From positions 1,707,947 to 1,771,946 of the forward strand of contig AP018180.1 in the NCBI GenBank assembly GCA_002368155.1: DNA of 64,000 nt, in the 5' to 3' direction. Source of the DNA: Nostoc carneum NIES-2107. Its GTDB lineage: Bacteria; Cyanobacteriota; Cyanobacteriia; Cyanobacteriales; Nostocaceae. Shown here in pieces: positions 26,019 through 35,900 of this stretch. The notes beneath the pieces were generated by a model. The model made no database searches. It worked only from the letters and a program-made list of their open reading frames with translations, and had not been told where the DNA came from. Position 1 is the stretch's first letter. Each line of letters begins with the position of its first letter. The position numbers and the translations under genes were made by a program.

Positions 26019-28136
26019 TCATTGGATATTGGCGTACTCAAGAGTAGGTAATGTGAATGCAAAAGTGCTTCCACACCCTGGAGTACTCTCAGCCCAAATT
26101 CTGCCGTTGTGTTGTTCAATTATTTTGCGACAGATAGTCAGCCCTAAACCAGTACCACCTTTTTTGCGGGAATCTGACGAATCTACTTGTTGAAACCTTT
26201 CAAAGATCCGTTCGAGTTGGTCAGCAGGAATGCCTTGCCCTTCGTCTCGCACCCGAAACACCACTTCTTTGGGGTTGTTTGAGGAGCCTTGTTCTTGTTC
26301 TACTGTTAGCCAAACAGTCCCCCCAGGCGATGAAAACTTAATTGCATTACTAAGTAGATTTGTCAAGGCTTGCAAGATATAATCGGCATCTGCCCACACA
26401 GAAATATCTTGTGGTTGTCTGACTAGAGTTACTTCTTGCTGCTGTGCCATTGCTTGCATAGCCTCTGCAGCTTGGATCATCAAACTCGCAGCATTACAGG
26501 CTTGGCACTCCATAATGACTTTGCCAGACTCAATTCGCTGTAAATCGAGGACGTTGTTGACTAAACGCACTAACCGTTCAGTACTGTCATCAGCAATTCC
26601 TAGCATTTGTTGTCCTTCAGTCGAGAGAGTACCTAATCGCCCTGTAGCTAAAATTTTCAAGGCACTGTGCAAGGAAGTTAGGGGAGTCCGCAGTTCGTGG
26701 CTAATGATAGAAATGAATTCATCTTTCATCCGTTCAATAGCTTTGCGATCGCTAATATCGCTACTCAGCGCGAAAAATCCCTTCACCATGTTTTCGTCAT
26801 CCAAATCTGGGATGTAAGTCACATCAACCGCTCGCCAACTCCCATCTTTTAAAACAATATCATTTTCATAGTTGACCGCTTGCCCAGATAAAGCCGTTGT
26901 TACATAAACTTCCATTCTTTGGTAACAATCTTCTCCCCAAACCTGACGCAGATGGGAACCATAAATTTCTTGAGGAGATTGTCCCAGCCAATCCTGATAT
27001 GCTTGATTATTAAAGCGATATTGCTGTTGATCATCCACATAAGCAATCAGTACTGGCAAAGCATTGGTAATCAATCGCAATTGCTCTTCACTCTGTCGCA
27101 ATGCTGCTTCCGCCTGCATTCGCACATTAATTTCCTCTTGCAATTCGGCGGTGCGCGCTGCTACAACCTCTTCTAATCTTTCTAATAATTGGGCTTGAGA
27201 TAAAGCAATACTGATTTGATCCGCTAATTGCTGCATCAATTCCAACTCAAAATCTACCCATTGGCGAACGCTGTCGCATTGATGGGCGATTAACAAACCC
27301 CAAAGTTGATTCTGGGAGTTGGCATTGAGGTTTTGCACAATTGGTACAATTAATTTGGCTTTAATATGAAATTGATCGACAAATTCCACCAAACATTCCG
27401 CTAACCCTGCGGCTGGATCATGTACATCAGCGATCGCTCTTACCCTTCCTTGGGCATATAGTTGTTGATACTCTTGGGGAAAAACTTCTTGGGGAAATTC
27501 CAGATCGATGAGTGTGGGATAATCTGGTAAAACTGATTCGCTGATAGTCTTTCCTGTACCATCTGGTAATACGTGGTAAATTAGCACGCGATCGGCTTGG
27601 AGAATCCGCTGCACTTCTGTCACAGTGGTATGCAGAATTTCCTTAAGTTGTAACGACTGGCGAATTTTTAGCGTCACTTCCGAAAATAGTTCCACTCGCT
27701 GCTGTTGCTGTCTTAATTCTGCCTGCATTGATTCTCGGCGTTGACTAATATCTCGTAATAGCAGCAGATGACAGTGGGGAAGGACATTAGGTGTTAAGGT
27801 ATATTCCATCTCTCGCTGGGTTTGAGCCGCAGATACAACTAACAGCTCCCCCATCAGCGATTTTCCTGATGGAAAACCCACAGACTTGGGTTGACGAGTA
27901 AATTCCGCAGTAATGAAATTAGATAAAGCTTGCCCTTTGAGTTGCTGACGTGGTAGACCAAGTAAATCACAAGCAGCAATATTCATATCTACGAAACATA
28001 AGCGATCGTCAATTAGAGCGATCGCATCATGGGCGTTCTGAAATAAAGTTTTAATCAAGCGCTTTTGAGTTCGTCGTTGATGTTTAGATTTCTTCGCGCC
28101 GGATTGCTTTAGCTGCTTCGAGGAACTTTTAGACAC
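26019..28136 (-). CDS. PAS-GAF-PAS histidine kinase with bilin-type GAF
   Basis: The 705 residues comprise a PAS domain (about 25-135), a GAF domain (about 150-320), a coiled coil, a second PAS domain (about 350-465), HisKA with His480 in SHELRTPL and HATPase_c with NLLSNAIKFS and GTGLGLTICR. The GAF resembles cyanobacteriochrome/phytochrome types: RVLIYHVLPDGTGK, then Cys248 in AECLVEFVDQFHIKAKLIVP at the canonical bilin-attachment position, though followed by Leu instead of His or Tyr. It may be a light sensor. Position between phycoerythrin genes and a CheY-like regulator fits pigment control, but no output is known. Confidence 0.85.
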   Translation of the reverse strand: MSKSSSKQLKQSGAKKSKHQRRTQKRLIKTLFQNAHDAIALIDDRLCFVDMNIAACDLLGLPRQQLKGQALSNFITAEFTRQPKSVGFPSGKSLMGELLVVSAAQTQREMEYTLTPNVLPHCHLLLLRDISQRRESMQAELRQQQQRVELFSEVTLKIRQSLQLKEILHTTVTEVQRILQADRVLIYHVLPDGTGKTISESVLPDYPTLIDLEFPQEVFPQEYQQLYAQGRVRAIADVHDPAAGLAECLVEFVDQFHIKAKLIVPIVQNLNANSQNQLWGLLIAHQCDSVRQWVDFELELMQQLADQISIALSQAQLLERLEEVVAARTAELQEEINVRMQAEAALRQSEEQLRLITNALPVLIAYVDDQQQYRFNNQAYQDWLGQSPQEIYGSHLRQVWGEDCYQRMEVYVTTALSGQAVNYENDIVLKDGSWRAVDVTYIPDLDDENMVKGFFALSSDISDRKAIERMKDEFISIISHELRTPLTSLHSALKILATGRLGTLSTEGQQMLGIADDSTERLVRLVNNVLDLQRIESGKVIMECQACNAASLMIQAAEAMQAMAQQQEVTLVRQPQDISVWADADYILQALTNLLSNAIKFSSPGGTVWLTVEQEQGSSNNPKEVVFRVRDEGQGIPADQLERIFERFQQVDSSDSRKKGGTGLGLTICRKIIEQHNGRIWAESTPGCGSTFAFTLPTLEYANIQ

Positions 28137-28455
28137 CTACATCTGTATGCAAAGGGACATTTCCATTTTTTACTGAACTTATCTCAAGTTCAAATTTGAT
28201 TAAGTTAATGTTAGAAAATTTAATATTTTTTACAAATTTGCACCAATATGCTGGGCGATCAAACTCAACCCTTATGTTGAGATAGTTCTCTATAGTTATA
28301 ATCAAGCAGACTACTAACAACTTAACCATTCCGCTTAGGTACACGGGTATAAATGCTCATCGTTTTTCATCCTTACTGTACCAGTAACTCCTACACTGTG
28401 CGGATGCCATAAAAGTTTAGAAATACATCAACAGAGAACACTGGATTCAAAAGTT
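28137..28455. other. Gap without a recognisable gene
   Basis: This 319-base A+T-rich stretch separates the divergent kinase and AlbA_2 genes and must contain both promoters. I see no repeat, RNA gene or credible ORF. Confidence 0.5.
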
Positions 28456-30162
28456 ATGAGGATTAAAGACCAAGACTCAATAATAGAAATAATAGCTGCT
28501 TGTAAAGTAACACCAAGTGAAAGTCTTGAGAGCGAAGAAATTGAATTTAAAGAGTATAGAGATATTCAAGCACTGCATAATGCTAAAGATTTAGCTGAGG
28601 AAGTTTCAGCATTAGCCAATTTTCGCGGTGGAATTATCATTATTGGAATTAAAGACAGTTCTAATGTTGTTCAGAAAAATTGGAGCAGTCAACTTGTTGG
28701 TTTTGAACGTGGAGACGTTATTGAAATTGAGCAGCGTCTAAAAGGAAAGCTAAAACCATCTCTGGAGATAGGTGTTGAATATTTAGACTTTGAAGGCAAG
28801 TTTTATTTGATTATTCATGTTCCACATCGACGAGATTCTTTGATAACTACATCCAGTGGCAAGGTTTGTATTAGAGATGGAAGATCAAGCCGTCCTATGG
28901 AACCTGAAGAAGTTAGGCGAGCAGTAAATAATTTACAAAATTATGATTGGAGTGCAGATTTATTAAATTTAAATGTGATTGCTTGCTTAGAAGCTGTTAG
29001 CTTGGATGAAGCTTATGAAGATTATTGTATTAGGAAAAAATATTCTGTAGAATCTCAGCCCGATAAATATGCTTTTTTAGAAGCAATTGGAGCTACAAAT
29101 AACGGATCTCTTACAAAAGCTGGACTGTTATTTCTGGGTAAATCGAATTTTATTAAACAATGGTTAGGTACTTATGAATATAGATTCACTTGTAAAACAT
29201 CCTCAGGAAAGATTATTATAAATGAGGTATGGGAAGAATGTATTTGGAAATGTATAAAGTTCGCCAAAGAACAATTTAATATTTGTAATGTAAATCAAGA
29301 AATTAAGTTTAAAAATCAAATTTATAATGTGCCAATTCTTGATGATATTTCATTTCATGAAGCTTTTGTTAATGCTATTGTCCATAGAGATTATTCCATA
29401 GATGGCATGATATCTGTTGATTTTGATCTAGAAAAAATAACCATTACTAATCCAGGTAGCTTCTATGGTGGAGTTACATCAGAAAATATAGTAATTCATC
29501 AACCAAGACATCGAAATAAAACTTTGGCTAAGCTTATGATGCAGTTCCAGCTTGTTGATCGGGCTGGAATGGGTGTTAAGAGAATGGGTTTGGGTTCTTT
29601 AATATATGGAAGAGAATTTCCGAAATTTAGGGAATCATTTAATTGTGTAGAAGTTGCTATGCAAGCTCAATCAGTTTTGCCTGGAATATTTGTGTTAGTG
29701 CAAAATAATCCTGATGCTTATGGGTTAATCGATTTGATTTTAATCAATAGCCTGTATAGAAAAGGAGTAATCTCTGTTAATGAAGCTCAGAAAAGGATTC
29801 GCTCTCTTTCAACAAATTCTTGGATATCTTTAAAAGAGTCAGTTGAGAAAATAAAACAAATTGAATTCTGCGGAAGTAAAGATGGAGTTTATATAAGAGT
29901 TAATCCTGAATGGAATGAGTTTTTTGATACAAGAAAAACTTTTTCAGTGACAACAACTTCGACAAAACACTTTAAATTGTACGATTATCTAATGGAATTT
30001 GAAGAAGCATCAAACGATGAAATAACAACTCTCTTGGAACACAGGAATAGTACTCACACAAGTAAGTTTCTAAAAGATGCAAAATATGTTTATCGCACTG
30101 GTAGTTCAAGAAATTCACGTTGGCTACTAAAAAAAGATGGAGGTGAAAAACAAAATTTGTAA
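28456..30162 (+). CDS. AlbA_2 (Schlafen-like) ATP-binding protein
   Basis: The 568 residues begin with an AlbA_2 domain: EIEFKEYRD, then ALANFRGGIIIIGIKD and CIRDGRSSRPMEPEEV. A GHKL-type ATP-binding module follows at about 300-400 with SFHEAFVNAIVHRDYS (the N box) and KITITNPGSFYGG, and a winged-helix-like region ends the protein. Proteins with this layout are usually labelled transcriptional regulators or putative DNA/RNA-binding ATPases; AlbA_2/Schlafen domains also occur in antiphage systems. The gene is A+T-rich and stands alone, beside Uma2 and an IS element, which suits an accessory gene. Confidence 0.75.
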   Translation: MRIKDQDSIIEIIAACKVTPSESLESEEIEFKEYRDIQALHNAKDLAEEVSALANFRGGIIIIGIKDSSNVVQKNWSSQLVGFERGDVIEIEQRLKGKLKPSLEIGVEYLDFEGKFYLIIHVPHRRDSLITTSSGKVCIRDGRSSRPMEPEEVRRAVNNLQNYDWSADLLNLNVIACLEAVSLDEAYEDYCIRKKYSVESQPDKYAFLEAIGATNNGSLTKAGLLFLGKSNFIKQWLGTYEYRFTCKTSSGKIIINEVWEECIWKCIKFAKEQFNICNVNQEIKFKNQIYNVPILDDISFHEAFVNAIVHRDYSIDGMISVDFDLEKITITNPGSFYGGVTSENIVIHQPRHRNKTLAKLMMQFQLVDRAGMGVKRMGLGSLIYGREFPKFRESFNCVEVAMQAQSVLPGIFVLVQNNPDAYGLIDLILINSLYRKGVISVNEAQKRIRSLSTNSWISLKESVEKIKQIEFCGSKDGVYIRVNPEWNEFFDTRKTFSVTTTSTKHFKLYDYLMEFEEASNDEITTLLEHRNSTHTSKFLKDAKYVYRTGSSRNSRWLLKKDGGEKQNL

Positions 30163-30177
30163 TGATTTATAATTCGT

Positions 30178-30327
30178 TTATATCGCGTTAGCTATCAGTT
30201 GACGTACATCATGCTGCAACCGATTCATCTGGTTTGTATTGATCAGAGGACTCTCAATGTGTATGTATGAGCTGGATATGGTGAAGACCTTGAGTTTGAA
30301 ATTGTACCGAATGGTGAGGTGTTCTGA
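30178..30327 (+). pseudogene. Broken DUF6888-like gene
   Basis: In the frame of 30178 the translation LYRVSYQLTYIMLQPIHLV and IDQRTLNVYV is followed by TGA, then AGYGEDLEFEIVPNGEVF and a proper stop. The pieces resemble the small DUF6888 proteins that precede DUF6887 genes in Nostoc. The in-frame stop at about 30268 and the missing start indicate a pseudogene. Its final TGA overlaps the ATG of the next gene. Confidence 0.6.
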
Positions 30328-30569
30328 TGAGTCAAGTGAATTTTGATGCCATGAGTGATGCCGAATTAAAACAGTACTTTCTATCAAACCGCCAAGATCA
30401 AGCTGCTTTTCAGGCGTATTTGGACAGGTTCAGTCAGCGTCCAAAATCCCTCATTGCCAGCCCAAGCGATCCTGATTTTGACGCAAAGATTCAAGCAGCA
30501 ATTCGGCAGAAATTAGAAGCATCGCGTAGTAGCCAGCCAGCTAACAACACAGTGGAGCCGACAGAATAG
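30327..30569 (+). CDS. DUF6887-like small protein
   Basis: The 80 residues (FDAMSDAELKQYFLSNRQDQ, then FQAYLDRFSQRPKSLIASPS) match the small DUF6887 type found paired with DUF6888 in cyanobacteria. Function is unknown; the pairing is reminiscent of toxin-antitoxin modules, but that is not shown. The ATG overlaps the stop of the broken upstream partner (TGATG), so translation may have lost its coupling. Confidence 0.7.
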   Translation: MSQVNFDAMSDAELKQYFLSNRQDQAAFQAYLDRFSQRPKSLIASPSDPDFDAKIQAAIRQKLEASRSSQPANNTVEPTE

Positions 30570-30656
30570 AGTGTTTGCTCTTCGTTTTGGTCTTATCTGC
30601 CTACTACCTACCTAGTGATAGCATATTTTTTTAGTTGGTAGTTCCTAAATTGACCT

Positions 30657-31283
30657 ATGACCACTGCGATCAACCAACCAATACAACAAAAGCCACTTAG
30701 CTTTGATGAGTTTATTGCCCGTTATGGTGGCGATAACCGCTATGAACTGATCGATGGAGAGGTGTTTGACTTGGAACCAACAGGTCTGCATGAAGAGGTT
30801 GCAGCTTTCATTACCGCAAAAATCTGTGTGCAGATTGATGCAACAGGCTTACATTGGTTTGTCCTTCAGCGAGGACTATTGCGCCCTTCTAATATTGGTA
30901 TGACTGCATTTCGACCTGATGTTGCAGTGGTCGATAGAGACGAACTTACTAAAGAACCGCTTTGGTCTGACCAATCGATTCTGACGCTGGGTAGTTCGAT
31001 TAAATTTGTGGCAGAAGTTGTTAGTAGCAATTGGCAAAATGATTATGCCCGTAAGGTTGAAGACTACGCGGTTTTAGGAATTCCCGAATATTGGATTGCA
31101 GACTACGCAGGTAGTGGTGGTACTCGACACATTGGTAAACCCAAACAACCTACCCTCTCTATTTGTACGCTAGTAAATGGGGAGTATGAAATTCAGCAGT
31201 TTCGAGGCAATCAGACTATTGTTTCTCTAACCTTCCCCAATTTAAAACTGACGGCTGAACAGGTTTTGAGGGCTGGTAGATGA
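30657..31283 (+). CDS. Uma2-family (DUF820) putative endonuclease
   Basis: The 208 residues fit the Uma2 family, a PD-(D/E)xK-like fold greatly expanded in cyanobacteria: LSFDEFIARYGGDNRYELID, FRPDVAVVDRDEL with the acidic motif, VAEVVSSNW and KVEDYAVLGIPEYWIADY. Biological function is unproven. The TGATG-linked small gene lies upstream and an IS630 element begins 98 bases downstream. Confidence 0.88.
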   Translation: MTTAINQPIQQKPLSFDEFIARYGGDNRYELIDGEVFDLEPTGLHEEVAAFITAKICVQIDATGLHWFVLQRGLLRPSNIGMTAFRPDVAVVDRDELTKEPLWSDQSILTLGSSIKFVAEVVSSNWQNDYARKVEDYAVLGIPEYWIADYAGSGGTRHIGKPKQPTLSICTLVNGEYEIQQFRGNQTIVSLTFPNLKLTAEQVLRAGR

Positions 31284-31380
31284 AAAGTGCTGAGTTAAAA
31301 GACAGCTCACAAGGGGCGAGGCATTAACCTTAGCTGATGCCGTACTCTCGCTGCTAACGCATCCTACTGGACTGACACTT

Positions 31381-32520
31381 ATACCAATTCACGAAAAGCC
31401 TGATACAAATAAAGCATCGAGAATAAAGCCCCAACCTGTAATAGAAGCAACAATTGATGTGTTTAATTTCTCCATACGTTGCCAGATAGCTGTTCTTAAC
31501 TCATCTAAAGTTCCAAAGCATTCCCAACTTAAATGCCTTTTAACTTCTTCCCATAACCGTTCAATGGGATTAACTTGTGGTGTATGTGGAGGTTGAAATA
31601 AGAGAATAACATTTTCTGGTATTTGAAGAGTCTGGCTTAAATGAAAAGCTCCATTATCTAGTTGGAGAATATGTATATCTTCCGAATATGTAGTCGCAAA
31701 CTGTTCTAGAAAAATATTAAAACAAGCTGTATTGAGATGAGAAAACTCCCATATATAATATTCTCCAGTTAATGGTTCTACTAAACCGTATAAATAAAAA
31801 TTTTCTCTCTTCCATTGCATTATGCCGATAGGCTTAACGCCACGAAGCGTGATTAGTCTTCCTGGTTCTGTTTTTAATCCTACACGGCTTTCATCGCCAC
31901 ACCAGTACCTAATTTTTTTGTGTTTATCTGTTGGTGCTATGACGTGTTTTTTGATGACTTCTAAGTATTGTGGCAGTTTTTTTTAAATTCTGATTCTGCT
32001 TCTTCGTTGTGTTTTACCCCTACTGCTCGTGGTACTTTTAACTTGGCTTTCATCCGATAACGTACTGTGTCGTGTACAACTTTATATGATGCTTCTACTC
32101 CTTCTTGTGCTTTCAACCATATTCGGATTTCTTCATAACTTTTAAATCCCTCTGGCTGTTCGAGTTCTCTTGAAAGTTGTTCTTTAGCTGAATTATTAAT
32201 GATTGGCGGTCTTCCTGTACTCTTGTTTACTGACAACAGACCATTTATTCCTGACTTTGTATAAGTTGAGAGCCATCTTTGCACCGTCACCCTTCCTCTG
32301 CCCACAACCATAGCTGCATCCTGTACCGTTCTTACTTGACCCATTTTCAGCAAATACAAAGCTTGAATTCGTTCGCGGCTTGATGCTGTTTTTTGTTTTA
32401 AGAGTAGTTCATGCAACTCTTGGACTGACTCTTTTATTTCGACTTTAGTGACTCCAGCCATTTTTTCTTGTTCATATTTATTCCTTAACTATCTGTATCA
32501 TACTTTTAGTGAAATGGTAT
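31381..32520. mobile_element. IS630-family insertion sequence
   Basis: The ends are imperfect inverted repeats: ATACCAATTCACGAAAAGCC at the left and the complement of ATACCATTTCACTAAAAGTA at the right, 22 matches in 26. The 1140 bases between them hold one transposase in two frames. A clean TA target duplication is not visible, so the exact ends may differ by a base or two. Confidence 0.8.
31389..32461 (-). CDS. IS630-family transposase in two frames (likely -1 frameshift)
   Basis: The first part (32461 to about 31985) encodes the helix-turn-helix region: QDAAMVVGRGRVTVQRWLST. The second part (to 31389) encodes the DDE domain: YWCGDESRVGLKTEPGR with the first Asp, LQLDNGAFHLSQTLQIPENV with the second, and QVNPIERLWEEVKRHL with the Glu. 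The two frames join by a -1 shift at a run of eight A on the coding strand (31977-31984), a typical slippery site for programmed frameshifting in IS elements. A disabling mutation is the alternative. Confidence 0.85.
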
Positions 32521-32963
32521 TAGAGGGTAAAATTGCCGTTGCTATGTATCAATTCTTATGAACAGGACTACAAATAGCTTTAATACTCCGGTTGTGATTG
32601 TGAGTATAAGTTAGAAATTATGCAATCTACAATTTTTATAGAAAATACTGCACAGATCCTCACAATTTCCTCAGTTTTTACAGATAATCTGAGAATCAGG
32701 GTTCTAATGCAGTAAATTCATACCAATTTGAATGGTAAATATTAGATTTGTTTACGAGTAACGCATCTACTTTACAAATCTAAACTTGTTTTAATACTTA
32801 TTTATGTTCAGGCATGAGTAGCTGTAATGCCTGATATTTTAGGGTTAAGAAAAGATTATATAGAAGTTTCCCCATCATCTAAGTATTTATGCTATTGGGT
32901 TATCTGTTACCCCACTAAAACTGAAGGGAATCCTAGTTGAAGTCAAAACACTCTTCCTAAACT
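32521..32963. other. Gap before the hybrid kinase gene
   Basis: These 443 A+T-rich bases hold a short palindrome (TACCAATTTGAATGGTA near 32722) resembling the ends of repeat family 1. No ORF or RNA gene is seen. It should carry the kinase promoter. Confidence 0.5.
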
Positions 32964-35900
32964 ATGACTTCTCTAGCAGAGCAATTTCCTAAAGTTTCTG
33001 GTTATACCTTGGTTGAGCAATTGTATCTAGGTTCTAGGACGGCTGTCTATCGAGGAGTGCAAGGATTGCAGCAAAGTCCGGTGGTGATTAAGACATTGCG
33101 ACATGATTATCCTAGCTTCAGCGAATTAGTGCAGTTTCGCAATCAGTATGCGATCGCTAAAAATATTGACATCCCAGGCATTGTTCAACCGCTTAGTCTA
33201 GAACCCTCTGCTAATGGCTATGCTCTGGTGATGGAAGATATCGGGGGTATCTCTCTACGTCATTACATCCAGGCTTCCCCTCTGACTGTCGAACAATTCT
33301 GGCCGATTGCTCTGCAAATTGTGGATGTCCTCCACCAGCTCTATCAGCAACGGATTATTCACAAAGACATTAAACCAGCTAACATTCTGATTCAACCAGC
33401 AACGGGGCAGATTAAGCTGATTGACTTTAGCATTGCCTCTCTGTTACCCCGCGAAACTAAAGAGATTCAAAATCCCAATGTTCTAGAAGGCACTTTGGCC
33501 TATATCTCACCAGAACAAACCGGACGGATGAACCGGGGGATTGACTATCGTAGTGATTTCTATTCCTTGGGAATTACCTTTTTTGAACTGCTGACGGGAC
33601 AGTTACCATTCCCAGTAGACGAGCCAATGGAAATGGTTCATGCTCATCTGGCAAAGCAACCCCTCTCTATCTGCGATCTCAACCCCGATTTGCCAATCAT
33701 GCTCAGTGAAATCATTCGCAAACTGATGTCCAAGAATGCGGAAGACCGCTATCAAAGTGCCCTTGGTCTGAAGCACGATCTGCTACGATGCCAGGAAGAG
33801 TATCTTATTGCAGGCAAACTCGCTTGGTTTGAGTTAGGCGAACGGGATATTAGCGATCGCTTTTTGATTCCCGAAAAACTCTACGGACGAGAACCAGAAG
33901 TGCAAACCTTGCTCGACGCTTTTGGACGCGTTGCTAACGGAGCCTCCGAACTGATGCTAGTGGCAGGTTTTTCTGGTATTGGTAAAACAGCTGTCGTCAA
34001 TGAAGTCCATAAGCCGATTGTGCGTTGGCATGGCTATTTCATCAAAGGTAAATACGACCAATTCAATCGCAATCTTCCTTTTAGCGCCTTTGTTCAAGCC
34101 TTCCGCGATTTGATGGGTCAACTACTGAGTAGTGATGACGCACAGTTGCAAGATTGGAAAGCGAAGATTCTGGCAGCTGTAGGTGACAATGGCCAGGTGC
34201 TAATCGAGGTGATTCCGGAACTCGAACAGGTCATTGGCTCACAACCCCCCGTACCAGAACTATCGGGTAGTGCTGCTCAGAATCGTTTCAATCTACTATT
34301 TCAGAAATTCATCACGGTGTTCACCACAAGAGAGCATCCACTGGTGATTTTTTTGGATGATTTGCAGTGGGCTGATTCGGCTTCTCTGGACTTGCTGAAG
34401 CTACTACTGACCGAACGTGAGCGAGGTTATCTGTTCGTAATTGGAGCTTATCGGGATAACGAAGTGTTCCCGACTCACCCCTTAATGCTGATGCTCAACG
34501 AGGTCAAAAAAGCCCAAACCTTAATCCATACCCTCACCCTGAAACCTCTGAGCCAAGTAGATGTCAATCAGTTAACGGCAGATACACTCAGTTGTTCTCT
34601 GGAACTAGCTCAACCGCTAACAGAATTGCTCTATCAAAAAACCAAGGGTAATCCCTTCTTCCTCACCCAATTTCTCAAAGCACTGCAAGAGGACGGCTAT
34701 ATTTCCTTTGACTCCCACACAGGACATTGGCAGTGTGACCTAGCAACAGTAAAGCTACTCGCACTCACAGATGATGTTGTCGAGTTCATGGCCCTGCAGT
34801 TACAAAAATTACCTGTTGCCACCCAAACAGCTTTAAAACTGGCAGCTTGCATTGGCGCTCAGTTCGATTTAGCTACCCTAGCGATAGTCAATCAGCGATC
34901 GCCCGAAGATACTGCGATCGACCTCTGGAAAGCTTTGCAAGAAGGGGTAATTTTGCCCATCAGCGATGTCTATAAGTTCTATCAGCCATCAGAACTGCAG
35001 GTGGCAGAAGTCCAGCAGCCATTATCGTTTAATTGTTCCTATCGCTTCCTCCACGATCGCGTTCAGCAAGCCGCCTATTCACTCATACCTGACGAGCAAA
35101 AACAAATCACTCATTACCAGATTGGACAACTGTTGCTGCGAAAAGTCTCCCCAGCTGCTAGAGAAGAGCGCATTTTTGAAATTGTCAATCAGTTAAATTA
35201 CGGCACCACGCTTCTGGGAAAACAACAGGAAAAGGACGAACTTGCCCAACTCAACCTCACAGCTTGCCGCAAAGCTAGAGCCGCAACCGCCTATCAAGCT
35301 GCCCGTGAATATGCCTCCGTGGGACTGCAACTGCTGGGAGGGGAAGCTTGGCAACAGCAGTATGAAATGACCCTAGCTCTGCATGACTTAGCTGCCGAGG
35401 TCGCTTTCTTGATTGGCGATTTTGAGCAGATGGATCGGTGGATTGCAGCGGTAATTGAGCGTGCAAAAACGCCTCTAGAACAGGTGCAAGTCTACCAAGT
35501 CAGAATTCAGGCATTAGTCGCCCGCAATCAATTTTTAGAAGCGATCGCCATCGGTCAATCGGTCTTTCAAATGTTGGGCGTGAATCTGCCAGATGAACCC
35601 ACCCTAGAGGATATTCGGCTGCTGAAACAGGAAATTGATGCCTTAATTGGCGATCGCGCTATTGAATCATTTATTGATCTGCCGCCAATGACCGATGCCC
35701 AGCAGTTAGCGATTATGCAAAATGCGGCTCGGCTTACACCCGTCTGTTACATGACAGGCTCAAAGCTCTATTTCCTCATAGTTGCGCTACAGGTCAAATT
35801 ATCGATTCAATTTGGCAATAGTCCGGTTTCAGCTTATTGCTATGCGGGTTACGCCTTCCAACTGAGAATTCTGTGGGGAGACATGAGCAAGGTGCCTCAG

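Noticed and set aside
31961-32461. The two halves of the IS630 transposase as separate genes
   Set aside because: The second half has no start of its own and the DDE sequence continues upstream of its first ATG to the A8 run, so one frameshifted gene is more likely.
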